Shown here piece by piece: positions 1 through 10,633 of a stretch of 64,000 nucleotides of DNA. The stretch spans positions 992,001 through 1,056,000 of the forward strand of contig NZ_CACVBO010000001.1 in the NCBI RefSeq assembly GCF_902728235.1, written 5' to 3'. Made by a program: the position numbers and the translations under genes. How positions within the stretch are numbered: position 1 is the stretch's first letter; the number at the start of each line of letters is the position of its first letter. This DNA comes from Lentimonas sp. CC4. GTDB lineage: Bacteria; Verrucomicrobiota; Verrucomicrobiia; Opitutales; Coraliomargaritaceae. A model generated the notes under the pieces. It was given only the letters and a program-made list of their open reading frames with translations. It had not been told where the DNA came from and did not search any database.

Positions 1-1
1 A

Positions 2-712
2 AGCCCCGTCGACCTCTACCGGGCCCTCCGCACAGTGAACCCTTCTCCCTATATGTTTTTAATGGAAGATCCCGATTTTGCAGTGGTCGGTGCTTCCCCA
101 GAGGTGCATGTTCGCCTCACTGAAGATAAGGTAGAAATCCGCCCGATCGCAGGCACAAGACACCGTGGAAAAGATGAAGCGGAAGATCTAGCGTTAGAAA
201 AAGACCTCCTCGACGACGAAAAGGAACGCGCTGAACACCTGATGTTGGTCGATTTAGCGCGAAATGACATTGGACGCGTCTGTGAATACGGCTCCATCCA
301 CGTTCCGGATTACATGACGATCGAACGTTATTCACACGTTATGCACATCGTCTCACAGGTGGTGGGAACTATAGCGAAAGATAAGACTGCATACGATCTC
401 ATGCGCGCCACATTTCCAGCAGGCACTCTCAGCGGGGCGCCAAAGGTCAGAGCGCTGCAAATCATCGCCGAACTCGAACAAAGCCAGCGCGGCGTCTATG
501 GCGGTGCACTTGGTTATTTCGGCTACGAAGGTAATCACGACTCCTGCATCGGCATCCGCACCGCCGTGATTAAGGATGGTAACATCTACATCCAGTCTGG
601 CGCTGGGATTGTCGCCGATTCAGTTCCAGAAAGCGAGTTCATGGAGACTGTGAACAAGGCGAAAGGCATGTTGAAAGCCGTCAAAGTAGCCGAAGAGATG
701 CAAAATAATTAG
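2..712 (+). CDS. trpE: Anthranilate synthase component I, 3' part (5' end outside window)
   Basis: Catalytic chorismate-binding half of anthranilate synthase component I, which makes anthranilate from chorismate and glutamine-derived ammonia in tryptophan synthesis. The frame is already open at base 2 and codes for a typical lead-in to the NPSPYMF motif, so the gene begins upstream of the window. The family signatures are present in order: ASPE, the IRPIAGTR motif, DEKERAEHLMLVDLARND, ERYSHVMH, FPAGTLSGAPK, YGGA, and QSGAGIVADS close to the C-terminus. The tail NKAKGML followed by a short end is normal, so the 3' end looks complete. A short AT-only hairpin follows the stop. Related enzymes (PabB, isochorismate synthase) share the fold, but the LSGAPK and GAGIVADS context fits TrpE best. 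Confidence 0.93.
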   Translation, partial: SPVDLYRALRTVNPSPYMFLMEDPDFAVVGASPEVHVRLTEDKVEIRPIAGTRHRGKDEAEDLALEKDLLDDEKERAEHLMLVDLARNDIGRVCEYGSIHVPDYMTIERYSHVMHIVSQVVGTIAKDKTAYDLMRATFPAGTLSGAPKVRALQIIAELEQSQRGVYGGALGYFGYEGNHDSCIGIRTAVIKDGNIYIQSGAGIVADSVPESEFMETVNKAKGMLKAVKVAEEMQNN

Positions 713-847
713 AATAATTGTAATTATTTTGTAAGGCAGTCCGGATAAAACCGATCTTTCTGTTGTAAACGGGGAATAACTCACCCGAGCTCGGCTCTTA
801 ACAAAGTCGCGCAGACAGAAATATTAACCTATCCTAACTACCCTACT

Positions 848-1873
848 ATGCACAAGAAACTGGTAAAATCGAGCTCTCGTAACCGTTTAACTCAAACCAG
901 CTCACGAGTCCCAAGGGCTCAAACAGAGGAAGTAGAAGCAGTTACCGATGTGCGCGCACTGCCTTCCAATGATCGAAACGTCATGCGCACTTACATGCAG
1001 GAGATCGGCAAAACACCGCTCCTGACTGCGAAAGAAGAAGTCACTCTTGCTGGTCGCATTCAAAAAGGCGACAAATCTGCCCGCGATCACATGATCTCGG
1101 CAAACCTACGACTCGTCGTAAAAATCGCCCACGACTACAATAATTTTGGCCTGCCACTGCTCGATTTAATCAGCGAAGGCAACATCGGCTTGATCAAGGC
1201 AGTCGAACGCTTTGACCCTGCAAAGGGAGGCAAACTCAGCACTTACGCCGCATGGTGGATCAAACAGTCCATCAAACGCGCCCTCGCGAATCAAAGTAAG
1301 ACCATCCGCCTGCCGGTGCACTTGGTCGACAAGATCGCTAAAATGCGCCGCATCACCGCAGCCTTAGCAGACGAACTCGACCGCGAGCCCTCAGACGAAG
1401 AGATCGGCTACGAAATGGGCATGCCAGTCAACAAAGTGGCACACCTGAAGTCAGTCAGCGTCCGCCCCTCCTCGCTCGATGCACCCGTCGGCGAAGACGG
1501 CGATACCAGCTTCGGCGAACTCGTAGGCGACGAAAACCAGACGACTCCGCTGGAAAACCTCCAGCAGAAGTCCATTCACAACGACATTCAATCCGTCATC
1601 AGCCTACTCGATAAGCGCGAAGGTGAAATCATCCGCCTGCGCTTCGGCCTTGATGGCAACCTCCCGCTCACCCTCGAAGAAGTGGGTGAGGTATTCGACA
1701 TCACTCGCGAGCGCGTGCGCCAGATTCAGACAATCGCCATCCACAAGATGCGTCGCATCATGACGGAGAATGAACGTCAACGCAGTAAAACTGAAGTGCA
1801 TCAAGAGCACATCCAGCAAAAGCGTATGGAAGTCCTACAGGAGTTCTTCGCCGAGCAAGCCGCAAGCAACTAG
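848..1873 (+). CDS. RNA polymerase sigma factor, RpoD/SigA (sigma-70) family
   Basis: Sigma-70 factor that directs core RNA polymerase to promoters. The 341-residue protein has region 1.2 (DRNVMRTYMQEIG, about residue 45), region 2 with NLRLVVKIA, LLDLISEGNIGLIKAVERFD and the 2.4 helix TYAAWWIKQSIKRAL, then IRLPVHLVDKI, region 3, and region 4 with ITRERVRQIQ (about residue 285). Region 2.4 is of the primary-sigma type. The protein lacks the long acidic N-terminal extension of many primary sigma factors, so a group 2 (RpoS-like) role cannot be excluded. No Shine-Dalgarno sequence is visible before the ATG. A strong intrinsic terminator follows at 1908-1942. The gene is convergent with lnt. Confidence 0.88.
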   Translation: MHKKLVKSSSRNRLTQTSSRVPRAQTEEVEAVTDVRALPSNDRNVMRTYMQEIGKTPLLTAKEEVTLAGRIQKGDKSARDHMISANLRLVVKIAHDYNNFGLPLLDLISEGNIGLIKAVERFDPAKGGKLSTYAAWWIKQSIKRALANQSKTIRLPVHLVDKIAKMRRITAALADELDREPSDEEIGYEMGMPVNKVAHLKSVSVRPSSLDAPVGEDGDTSFGELVGDENQTTPLENLQQKSIHNDIQSVISLLDKREGEIIRLRFGLDGNLPLTLEEVGEVFDITRERVRQIQTIAIHKMRRIMTENERQRSKTEVHQEHIQQKRMEVLQEFFAEQAASN

Positions 1874-1907
1874 TTTTTTTCAGTTAGGTAAGTTGTTGTT
1901 AAATGAA

Positions 1908-1942
1908 GCCTCTCGGTCCTTTTTCAGCCGAGGGGCTTTTTT
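1908..1942 (+). terminator. Intrinsic terminator after the sigma factor gene
   Basis: Arms 1908-1916 and 1928-1936 pair over nine base pairs with one G-U pair, enclose an 11-base loop and are followed by six T. It lies 35 bp after the sigma-factor stop and 64 bp before the end of the convergent lnt gene. Confidence 0.85.
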
Positions 1943-2005
1943 GTGGGCGCATGAGCCGAACTTCCGGCGGCAGCTTATCCCAGTGCTAGTAAAGGATCGG
2001 CTGCT

Positions 2006-3637
2006 TTAGCTGCCGTTTTTCTTAAGCAACAATCCAAGCGCCATCGCAGCCAAGACAAATCCACCGCTCAGCGCGACAAACCAATCGCCATGTCGCGTGT
2101 AGAAGCTCTGCTGCCGCATCCACTGCTCGTAGTGCACCACTGTATAAGCGCCGCCGCCGCGAAAATAGACGCTATTATTCTCATCAACCAGCACATCGCG
2201 GATCGTGCCGAAACAGTCAATCCAACCACTCCAGCCTCCATTGCCACAACGCATCACTGGTCGACGATTCTCCACCGCGCGCAATACAGAGTGCGCCGCA
2301 TGTTGAGGCGCCCCCCCCTCTTCACCATACCACGCATTATTCGTTGCAACGAAAAATACCTGCGCGCCCGCTTGCGCACTTTCCCGAGCCAACGAAGGAA
2401 ATACATCTTCATAGCAGACTAATGAGCCTATCTTGACTGTATTCTCACCAAAAGTCATCTCGATCAGCCCAGGCTCAGTGCCTGGCACAAAGCTGCCACC
2501 GACTGGCACCACCTTTTGGATAAAGCTCAAATACGACGGCACAAACTCACCAAATGGCACCAGTTCACGCTTCACGTAAAATACATCTGAGAGTCCCGTC
2601 TCTGGCTCGACCAAAAACGCCCCATTATACCAGAGCTCGGTCTCGCGATCGACCGCCAGATTCCCCATCAAAATCGGCTTATCTATATCATTTACCAGCG
2701 CTTCGACACGCCGTTGTAGGTGAGCATTCCCCATGACTGGCCACGGTGTCGCCGCCTCTGGCCACAGCACTAGATCACTCTCAAGGCTGGCAACAAATTG
2801 AGTCTGCCGCTCCAGAATCTCCAGATTCTCAACCTCTCGATCCTCATCCCACTTTAGCTCTGGCGTAATATAAGGCTGCACCACTGCGGCGGTGAATAAA
2901 GTAACATCAGAGCCCCGCTGCGGCAGCGACTTGAGAAACACAAAGATACACAAACCCAGCAGCGCCATCGCCACATACAAATCCAGACTAAACCAGCCCG
3001 ACCACAGCTTACGCTTCTTAACCACCACCCGATTGCGCAAGGTCTGAGCGATGCAGAAATTGAAATAGACTAGCAAAAACGATAGACCATATGCTCCCGT
3101 CCATGCTGCGATCTGCAGCACCACCGGACGCTCCCACTGACTGAGCGACAGCGGCGCCCACGGAAATCCCCACAAAAGCCACGTGCGTGACCACTCCAGC
3201 ACGACCCAAGCGCCCGCCATCCCAGCAAATGCCAAAGCTCGAACCAGGAACGAACGGTCAGCAATCAACGGCAATAGCCAGTGCACCAGCAAGACCCATA
3301 GTGTGAAAATAGCAGCAAGAATCGCAGAAAGCCCCACGGTGCCAAAGAACGTAACATGACGCAGCCAAACCAAGATCGCGAACCAAGCCACCCAGCCAGT
3401 GCCCATCGCCACCACCACGCACAACCGCCGTGAAGGGTGCGTGTAGAGCCACAAGATCAGCGGGATAAACGCGATATACGCCGCCTCCGCGAATTCAAAC
3501 GGTGGTATTGAGAGCACCCATAGCACAACGGATAGCAAGCCGGCCAATAGGCCCCAAAGTGGTGAACGCTGAACGACAGGGATCTCATCCAATTCCTCAA
3601 CGGGGGATTCATCGGTTTGCTCTGGAAATTTAATCAT
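2006..3637 (-). CDS. lnt: Apolipoprotein N-acyltransferase
   Basis: Inner-membrane enzyme that adds the third acyl chain to the N-terminal cysteine of lipoproteins. About 543 residues, a normal length. The N-terminal half is hydrophobic with at least six membrane segments and the tract WSRTWLLWGFPW. The C-terminal half is a nitrilase-fold domain with the Glu-Lys-Cys triad: Glu in LWPEAATPWP (about residue 293), Lys in YVKRELVPFGEFVP (about 353) and Cys in LVCYEDVFP (about 407), followed by ATNNAWYG and RAVENRRP. An upstream TTG at 3652 is possible, but the ATG at 3637 has GAGG nine bases upstream and is preferred. The EF-hand and other lipoproteins coded in this window are possible substrates. 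Confidence 0.93.
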   Translation of the reverse strand: MIKFPEQTDESPVEELDEIPVVQRSPLWGLLAGLLSVVLWVLSIPPFEFAEAAYIAFIPLILWLYTHPSRRLCVVVAMGTGWVAWFAILVWLRHVTFFGTVGLSAILAAIFTLWVLLVHWLLPLIADRSFLVRALAFAGMAGAWVVLEWSRTWLLWGFPWAPLSLSQWERPVVLQIAAWTGAYGLSFLLVYFNFCIAQTLRNRVVVKKRKLWSGWFSLDLYVAMALLGLCIFVFLKSLPQRGSDVTLFTAAVVQPYITPELKWDEDREVENLEILERQTQFVASLESDLVLWPEAATPWPVMGNAHLQRRVEALVNDIDKPILMGNLAVDRETELWYNGAFLVEPETGLSDVFYVKRELVPFGEFVPSYLSFIQKVVPVGGSFVPGTEPGLIEMTFGENTVKIGSLVCYEDVFPSLARESAQAGAQVFFVATNNAWYGEEGGAPQHAAHSVLRAVENRRPVMRCGNGGWSGWIDCFGTIRDVLVDENNSVYFRGGGAYTVVHYEQWMRQQSFYTRHGDWFVALSGGFVLAAMALGLLLKKNGS

Positions 3638-3802
3638 ACGGTCTAACCTCAATTATGCGTAACGCCTTGATTGAGCAGGATTCTAAATCTGCCCGAGATG
3701 ACAACACTCATAAAAAATCACTGTTAGAAAATTGTTTTCAATTCATGCATTCTACGCATCGTTGCAGCTTCATACACTCAACCTCCCCACCCAAAAAAAC
3801 TC

Positions 3803-4300
3803 ATGATGCGTTTCGTCTCACTCATTCTCTTCTTAGCCACTGCCGCGCTCTGCTTTTTTGCCGGCTATAAATTAGGCAAGGAGTCTCAACCTTCAGCACC
3901 TGCAGTGAGCGAAGCCATTGCAGAAGAAGCACCGATCGCCACTCTCTCCGATACCACTAACCCGCCACAAGTCATCGTAGAGCAAGCGCCACAGCCAGAA
4001 TCAATCGAAGACCCGCTCGCACTGCGCGCGAAGGAGACCGTCCAAACATTTTTCGACAACAATGACCGTAAGCTCGTGGCCGAAGTCCTAGAGGTAAAGG
4101 CAGATTCACTAAAAGTCCGGCGCCAAGCAGACGGCGTAGAGCTCAACGTGCCCGTCAGTATGCTCTCGGCAGAGGATCAAGCCTTTGCCGCCTACCTCTA
4201 TGAGCAGCAGCCAGCTATTAGTGCACCAGCACCAAGCAAAGCGCCTGGAAAAACCAGCGGCTCAATGGAAGACATGGTCTGGGATGAGCTCTTTAAGTAG
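3803..4300 (+). CDS. Membrane-anchored protein with SHD1-like domain, function unknown
   Basis: A 165-residue protein with one N-terminal hydrophobic segment (residues 4-20) ending in GYKLGKE, so probably an anchor rather than a cleaved signal. A Pro/Ala/Glu-rich linker follows to about residue 75. The last compact segment (about 85-130) runs KLVAEVLEVKADSLKVRR, then a VELNVPVSMLS and EDQAF pattern. This matches the SHD1-like fold found in many planctomycete and verrucomicrobial envelope proteins, where a degraded basic sequence precedes V-x-V-P-x-x-x-L-S-x-E-D-Q. The assignment is by pattern only. The gene is divergent from lnt and followed by a 500-bp stretch rich in repeats. No function can be stated. 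Confidence 0.72.
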   Translation: MMRFVSLILFLATAALCFFAGYKLGKESQPSAPAVSEAIAEEAPIATLSDTTNPPQVIVEQAPQPESIEDPLALRAKETVQTFFDNNDRKLVAEVLEVKADSLKVRRQADGVELNVPVSMLSAEDQAFAAYLYEQQPAISAPAPSKAPGKTSGSMEDMVWDELFK

Positions 4301-4319
4301 ACTGCACCTGCTCGGGTAG

Positions 4320-4338
4320 AAGCGCCTTCTAGGCGCTT
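4320..4338. repeat. Short hairpin of the GTAGAAGCG type
   Basis: AAGCGCCT (4320-4327) and AGGCGCTT (4331-4338) form a perfect 8-bp stem with a 3-base loop, directly after GTAG. The same GTAGAAGC(G) word occurs in the long hairpin at 44976-45041 and as CTTCTAC near 4611 and 25882, so this is probably a REP-like family. No T-run follows, so it is not a clear terminator. Confidence 0.5.
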
Positions 4339-4410
4339 GCGCAACATCGCTCAAAGCGGCGATACTGCCGCGCATGATAAATTGTGATTGGTGAAATTGA
4401 AGAATCTAGC

Positions 4411-4546
4411 GTAGGGGTGCTGCTTGCCGTTTCGACAGGCTCAAGGCCCAGAGCTTGTCGAAGGGCGGCACCCGCGAAGGCAGCTAAAGTTTTACAACTT
4501 CCTATGTGTGTGGCCTTTGCGCGGTCTTCGCAAGCAAAGCCCCTAC
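4411..4546. repeat. Family A intergenic element, copy with nested insertion
   Basis: Begins GTAGGGGTGCTGCTTGC and ends with the inverted-repeat partner GCAAAGCCCCTAC. The outer parts match the copy at 23638-23733, and the right end (GCGGTCTTCGCAAGCAAAG) matches copies at 25708, 32981 and 57402. A 39-bp palindromic piece at 4428-4466 is absent from the otherwise parallel copy at 23638. Confidence 0.75.
4428..4466. repeat. Nested palindrome of the TTCGACAGGCTC type
   Basis: TTCGACAGGCTC and GAGCTTGTCGAA pair over 12 bases with one G-U pair. The piece interrupts the family A element after GTAGGGGTGCTGCTTGC and is followed by GGCACCC, exactly where the copy at 23638 is continuous. This class of palindrome is widespread in bacterial genomes. 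Confidence 0.7.
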
Positions 4547-4731
4547 AGCAAGATAGCGAAATAGCATGAAGGCGCTTTTCACAAATCATGCTGCGCGTGA
4601 GTATAGAAGCCGCTTCTACGGCACAACACAGGCTCTCTTCGAGAAGCCCGTGCCACAACACAGTTGGGCTTCGTTCCATCTCAGTGATTCACTGCCCAAC
4701 GAGTCCGCTCCCGGTCTTCGACGATGAGCCC

Positions 4732-4771
4732 AAAAAAAGCCACCAAGGTGAAATCACCTCGGTGGCTTTTT
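4732..4771 (-). terminator. Intrinsic terminator of secA
   Basis: GCCACC-A-AGGTG pairs with CACCT-C-GGTGGC around a short AAAT loop. Read on the minus strand, the hairpin is followed by seven T. It has five T on the plus strand too, so it may work in both directions. It lies 28 bp beyond the secA stop. Confidence 0.85.
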
Positions 4772-4799
4772 GATAAAACAATACGAATACTTCGTGCGC

Positions 4800-7826
<3,027 letters not shown>

Positions 7827-8066
7827 GAGATCTAATTATATACGGTTACTGAATGAAAATTTTGGCGACAACAGCTCACAGAGGACACCGAAACCGCGAA
7901 AAAGGTCAGAAAATGGTGAAACTCCTGCCCGCTGGCAAGTGTGTTTCCTGCACTATATACACAGGGCCACAAATGTATGAGGGTGAGCAGGCTGAGTCGA
8001 TCCAGGTCAGAATTGAACGTTGCATAAATTACGTAATGCTAGACAGTCATTGCAGTTACCGCCTCT

Positions 8067-9386
8067 ATGCGAAAAATCCCGTCAAAGTATCGACAATGGC
8101 TACTCCAAGAGCTTCCCGCGCTGGAGGACGAAGGCATTCTCTCTACAGACGCACGGCAGCGGCTCGAGAACTACTACAGCACACAGCTCGAAATCCGCAC
8201 GCACTGGGCAACCATCGCCTTCGCTGTGCTCGGGGCGCTACTGATCGGCGGTGGCATTATTCTACTCTTCGCGCACAACTGGGAGGCTCTATCTCGCCCC
8301 ACCCGAGCCGTGCTCTCGTTCTGCCCGCTCATCATCGGGGCAGCGCTCAGCGCGCTCGCGCTCCGACGCGGTGGCACTGGGCTACGCGAATCCGCAGGCA
8401 TCTTTCATAGCTTAGCCGTCGGAGCCTGCATCGCACTGATCGGGCAAACGTATCACCTGCCGAGCAACACTCCGGGGTTTCTACTTGTCTGGGCACTGCT
8501 AGTGATGCCACTCATGTTCCTATTGCCCTCCACCGGCGCGTATTTGTTTTATATCGCGCTGATTTGCAGCTGGAGCGGCGTAGCTCAGGACGAATACGGG
8601 CACGCTGTCGGATTTTGGCTGCTACTCATTCCTGCGCTGGTGCATGTCGTCCGACTCATTCGCCAACAAGCCCACGACGGTCTGCTCTCACTCTGGGGCT
8701 TGATACTCATGCTGCCGATTGCACTAGGAATCGTCCTCGAACGCACCATTCCAGGCATGTGGATCGTAGCTTACGCGTTCTTCCTCAGCCTGTCAGGGCT
8801 GCTTGGCCTGCGACTTTTCCCGAGCGAATCTGGCTGGCGCAATCCATTGCTCACCGTCGGACTCGCGGGCATTACCGTGCTGACCTACATCTTCACCTGG
8901 CATGACGTCTGGCATGACATCGGTTGGCACTATACGCGCCATTACAGGGGCCACCAAGAGTGGGGCATCTGGTGCGACTCGGCCCTAGTCCTAGGGCTAG
9001 CAATCGCATGGGGACTCACCGCAGTCAAAGCCCTCCGCCGCGACTCGTTGCCCATCATAATTCTGTGCTCCTTCCCGCTATTTGCACTAGCTAGCTTCGC
9101 CCTCGCAGCATTCAGCGAAGCCGAGCTAATCAACGCCCTGCTCTTCAACGCCTACATGCTGGCACTCGGCCTCGCTTACCTCGTGCAAGGCTGCCGCCAC
9201 ACGCAACTGCGCCTCGTCAACTACGGCATGGCCGTGCTCGGGCTACTACTCATTACACGCTTTTTCGATAGCGACTTCGGCTTTCTCGCCCGCGGCATCG
9301 CCTTCATCCTCATGGGCAGCGCCTTCCTCGCCACGAATCTCGTCATGGCTCGCAAAAAGCAGCAACTGAAGGGCACACACCCATGA
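8067..9386 (+). CDS. DUF2157 domain membrane protein
   Basis: A 439-residue integral membrane protein. The N-terminal 45 residues are soluble (a YRQWLLQELPALEDEGILS helix pair), typical of DUF2157, then about ten to twelve hydrophobic segments follow, starting with TIAFAVLGALLIGGGIILLFAHNWE, the signature stretch of the family. The next gene starts within its stop codon (ATGA overlap at 9383) and codes for a GDYXXLXY-type protein. This pairing is common across bacteria, and the two are presumed to work together in the membrane. No biochemical role is established for either. The 240-bp spacer from secA is a divergent promoter region. Confidence 0.88.
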   Translation: MRKIPSKYRQWLLQELPALEDEGILSTDARQRLENYYSTQLEIRTHWATIAFAVLGALLIGGGIILLFAHNWEALSRPTRAVLSFCPLIIGAALSALALRRGGTGLRESAGIFHSLAVGACIALIGQTYHLPSNTPGFLLVWALLVMPLMFLLPSTGAYLFYIALICSWSGVAQDEYGHAVGFWLLLIPALVHVVRLIRQQAHDGLLSLWGLILMLPIALGIVLERTIPGMWIVAYAFFLSLSGLLGLRLFPSESGWRNPLLTVGLAGITVLTYIFTWHDVWHDIGWHYTRHYRGHQEWGIWCDSALVLGLAIAWGLTAVKALRRDSLPIIILCSFPLFALASFALAAFSEAELINALLFNAYMLALGLAYLVQGCRHTQLRLVNYGMAVLGLLLITRFFDSDFGFLARGIAFILMGSAFLATNLVMARKKQQLKGTHP

Positions 9387-9982
9387 AGCTTAGAGTCATA
9401 CTCCTCGGCCTGTTGATTCTGGCTCAGATCGCGGTGCCGTTTCGTATGATTCAGCAACGCGAGACCGTGCTACGCGAAGGTGAACTTTTCCGCTTCAAAA
9501 CCGAACCCATCGACCCCGCCGATCCGTTTCAAGGTCGCTACGTGTGGTTGGGCATCGAACAAGACTATGTGCGACTAACAGAACAAGAGGCCGACGCGAT
9601 TGACTACAAAACCCATGGTTATGCGACGGTCAGCATCGACGACCAAGGCTTTGCACAATTCAGCCACTGGTCCGACGACAAACCAAGCGACACCGAAGCC
9701 TACCTAAACACCCGCGCGCTTGGGCGATCCATCCGTTGGGAAGAACTAGACGATGATCCAGATAACGAGCGCAAGCGCATCTATAAAGGCCTACGCATCG
9801 ACATCCCCTTCACACGCTTCTACATGGACGAGGCCAAAGCACCCCGCGCCGAGCGCATCGCCCGCGATGCCTCACGAGCCGACACCTGCTGGGTCGCAGT
9901 CCGTATCCTCAACGGCCAAGCCGTGATCGAAGACGTCCTGATCGAAGGCCAGTCGATACGGGATCTAGCGACAGTCGAATAA
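9383..9982 (+). CDS. GDYXXLXY-type protein, partner of DUF2157 protein
   Basis: A 199-residue protein with one N-terminal hydrophobic segment (residues 4-20) and an exported domain. LREGELFRFKTEPIDPADPFQGRYVWLGIE corresponds to the family core, in which a run ending P-x-D-P-x-D is followed by G-D-Y-x-x-L-x-Y. Here the core reads GRYVWLGI, so the Asp and final Tyr are replaced. The C-terminal part (AVRILNGQAVIEDVLIEGQSI) also fits the family. Translationally coupled to the DUF2157 gene by a 4-bp overlap. The gene ends in a short spacer convergent with the DUF3592-like gene. Confidence 0.82.
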   Translation: MKLRVILLGLLILAQIAVPFRMIQQRETVLREGELFRFKTEPIDPADPFQGRYVWLGIEQDYVRLTEQEADAIDYKTHGYATVSIDDQGFAQFSHWSDDKPSDTEAYLNTRALGRSIRWEELDDDPDNERKRIYKGLRIDIPFTRFYMDEAKAPRAERIARDASRADTCWVAVRILNGQAVIEDVLIEGQSIRDLATVE

Positions 9983-10047
9983 CGTCAAAGCGACTCAGCC
10001 CGGTAGTGAGAGCTCGAAAGGGCTTGAGCATGCTAACTACTTGGGTT

Positions 10048-10604
10048 TTAGCTGCGATGAAATTGGACCTCTCTCGGATTACTTGGATTGACCAGAAGAG
10101 AGCAAGAAGCGATGCTGTTACCGTCCTCCAAAATGAATTCTCGTTTCCATCCTTCGCCTTTATTCTCAGGCCAAGTGATTTCTGGAGTGCATTGTATTTC
10201 CTCTCCATCGATCTCAAATTTACATAGAGCTCGAAGAGCCCATAAATGAGCGTTTTGAGGCGTTCGCCCAAGTTTAGTTTCGTGATCAATACATGTGGCT
10301 TCCACAGTTACCCAACCTTTTTTTTTATTTTGCTGTGCAAAATCGATCCCAATGCCGCCATTATAAACCCGACCACGCATGCTGATAATGGAGTCGTAAA
10401 ATCAGACACTGATCCTCTTTTAATCATAATGTATCCAAAACCACCGATGAAAAGAAACATGCCAATAAGTGAGATTACTCCCGCTGGATTGTCTATTCCA
10501 TTGACCATTGGTTTATTCTCTTCCGCATGTGAGATGAAGTTGATTCGCCAGTTCCGATTACTTGACCAGTCTTGAACCTCACGCAGTTTGCTCTGAATGT
10601 TCAT
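10048..10604 (-). CDS. DUF3592-like membrane protein, split by a -1 frame change at an A9 run
   Basis: Two overlapping minus-strand frames read as one protein. The first (ATG 10604, to TAA 10308-10310) codes for 98 residues with two membrane segments (AGVISLIGMFLFIGGFGYIMI and PLSACVVGFIMAALGSIL) and ends IKKKVG. The second is one base back and continues KKKGWVTVEATCIDHE, then WALRALCKFEIDGEEIQC and SLLVNPSNPREVQF. Membrane segments followed by W-x-x-V-x-A, a 'Y/F-x-x-x-G-x-x-x' strand and an N-P-x-x-P ending is the layout of DUF3592 proteins, so the two halves belong together (about 185 residues). The junction is nine A in a row containing A AAA AAG in the zero frame. Third gene of the SPFH operon, 29 bp after its neighbour. 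It could be programmed frameshifting, a recent mutation or a sequencing error. Confidence 0.6.
10318..10326 (-). promoter_or_regulatory. A9 run with dnaX-type slippery heptamer
   Basis: On the minus strand the codons read ATA AAA AAA AAG GTT GGG TAA, so A AAA AAG lies in register for tandem -1 slippage. The stop comes two codons later. A small hairpin (TGTGG-AAG-CCACA) starts ten bases after the heptamer. No strong upstream Shine-Dalgarno stimulator is visible. Confidence 0.5.
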
Positions 10605-10633
10605 TTTTTTAATTCGCACGCAAAAACAGGAAC

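Larger units (their letters stand above)
4301..4799. other. Non-coding repeat-rich spacer
   Basis: No supportable gene. It holds an 8-bp-stem hairpin (4320-4338), a family A element (4411-4546) with a second palindrome inside it, a small TAGAAG/CTTCTA palindrome near 4603 and the secA terminator. The stretch near 4360-4395, ending in TTGTGATT, resembles segments before the family B elements at 18444 and 39829. Confidence 0.7.

Noticed and set aside
713-740. Terminator after trpE (AATAATT/AATTATT)
   Set aside because: The stem has only A-T pairs and a short loop, so it is too weak to call an intrinsic terminator.
7853-8410. 185-codon frame overlapping the start of the DUF2157 gene
   Set aside because: The overlapping DUF2157 frame matches a known family; this one is Arg/His-rich noise.
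9909-10289. 126-codon minus-strand frame overlapping the DUF3592-like gene and the end of the GDYXXLXY gene
   Set aside because: The overlapping frame gives the DUF3592 pattern; this one does not resemble a protein.
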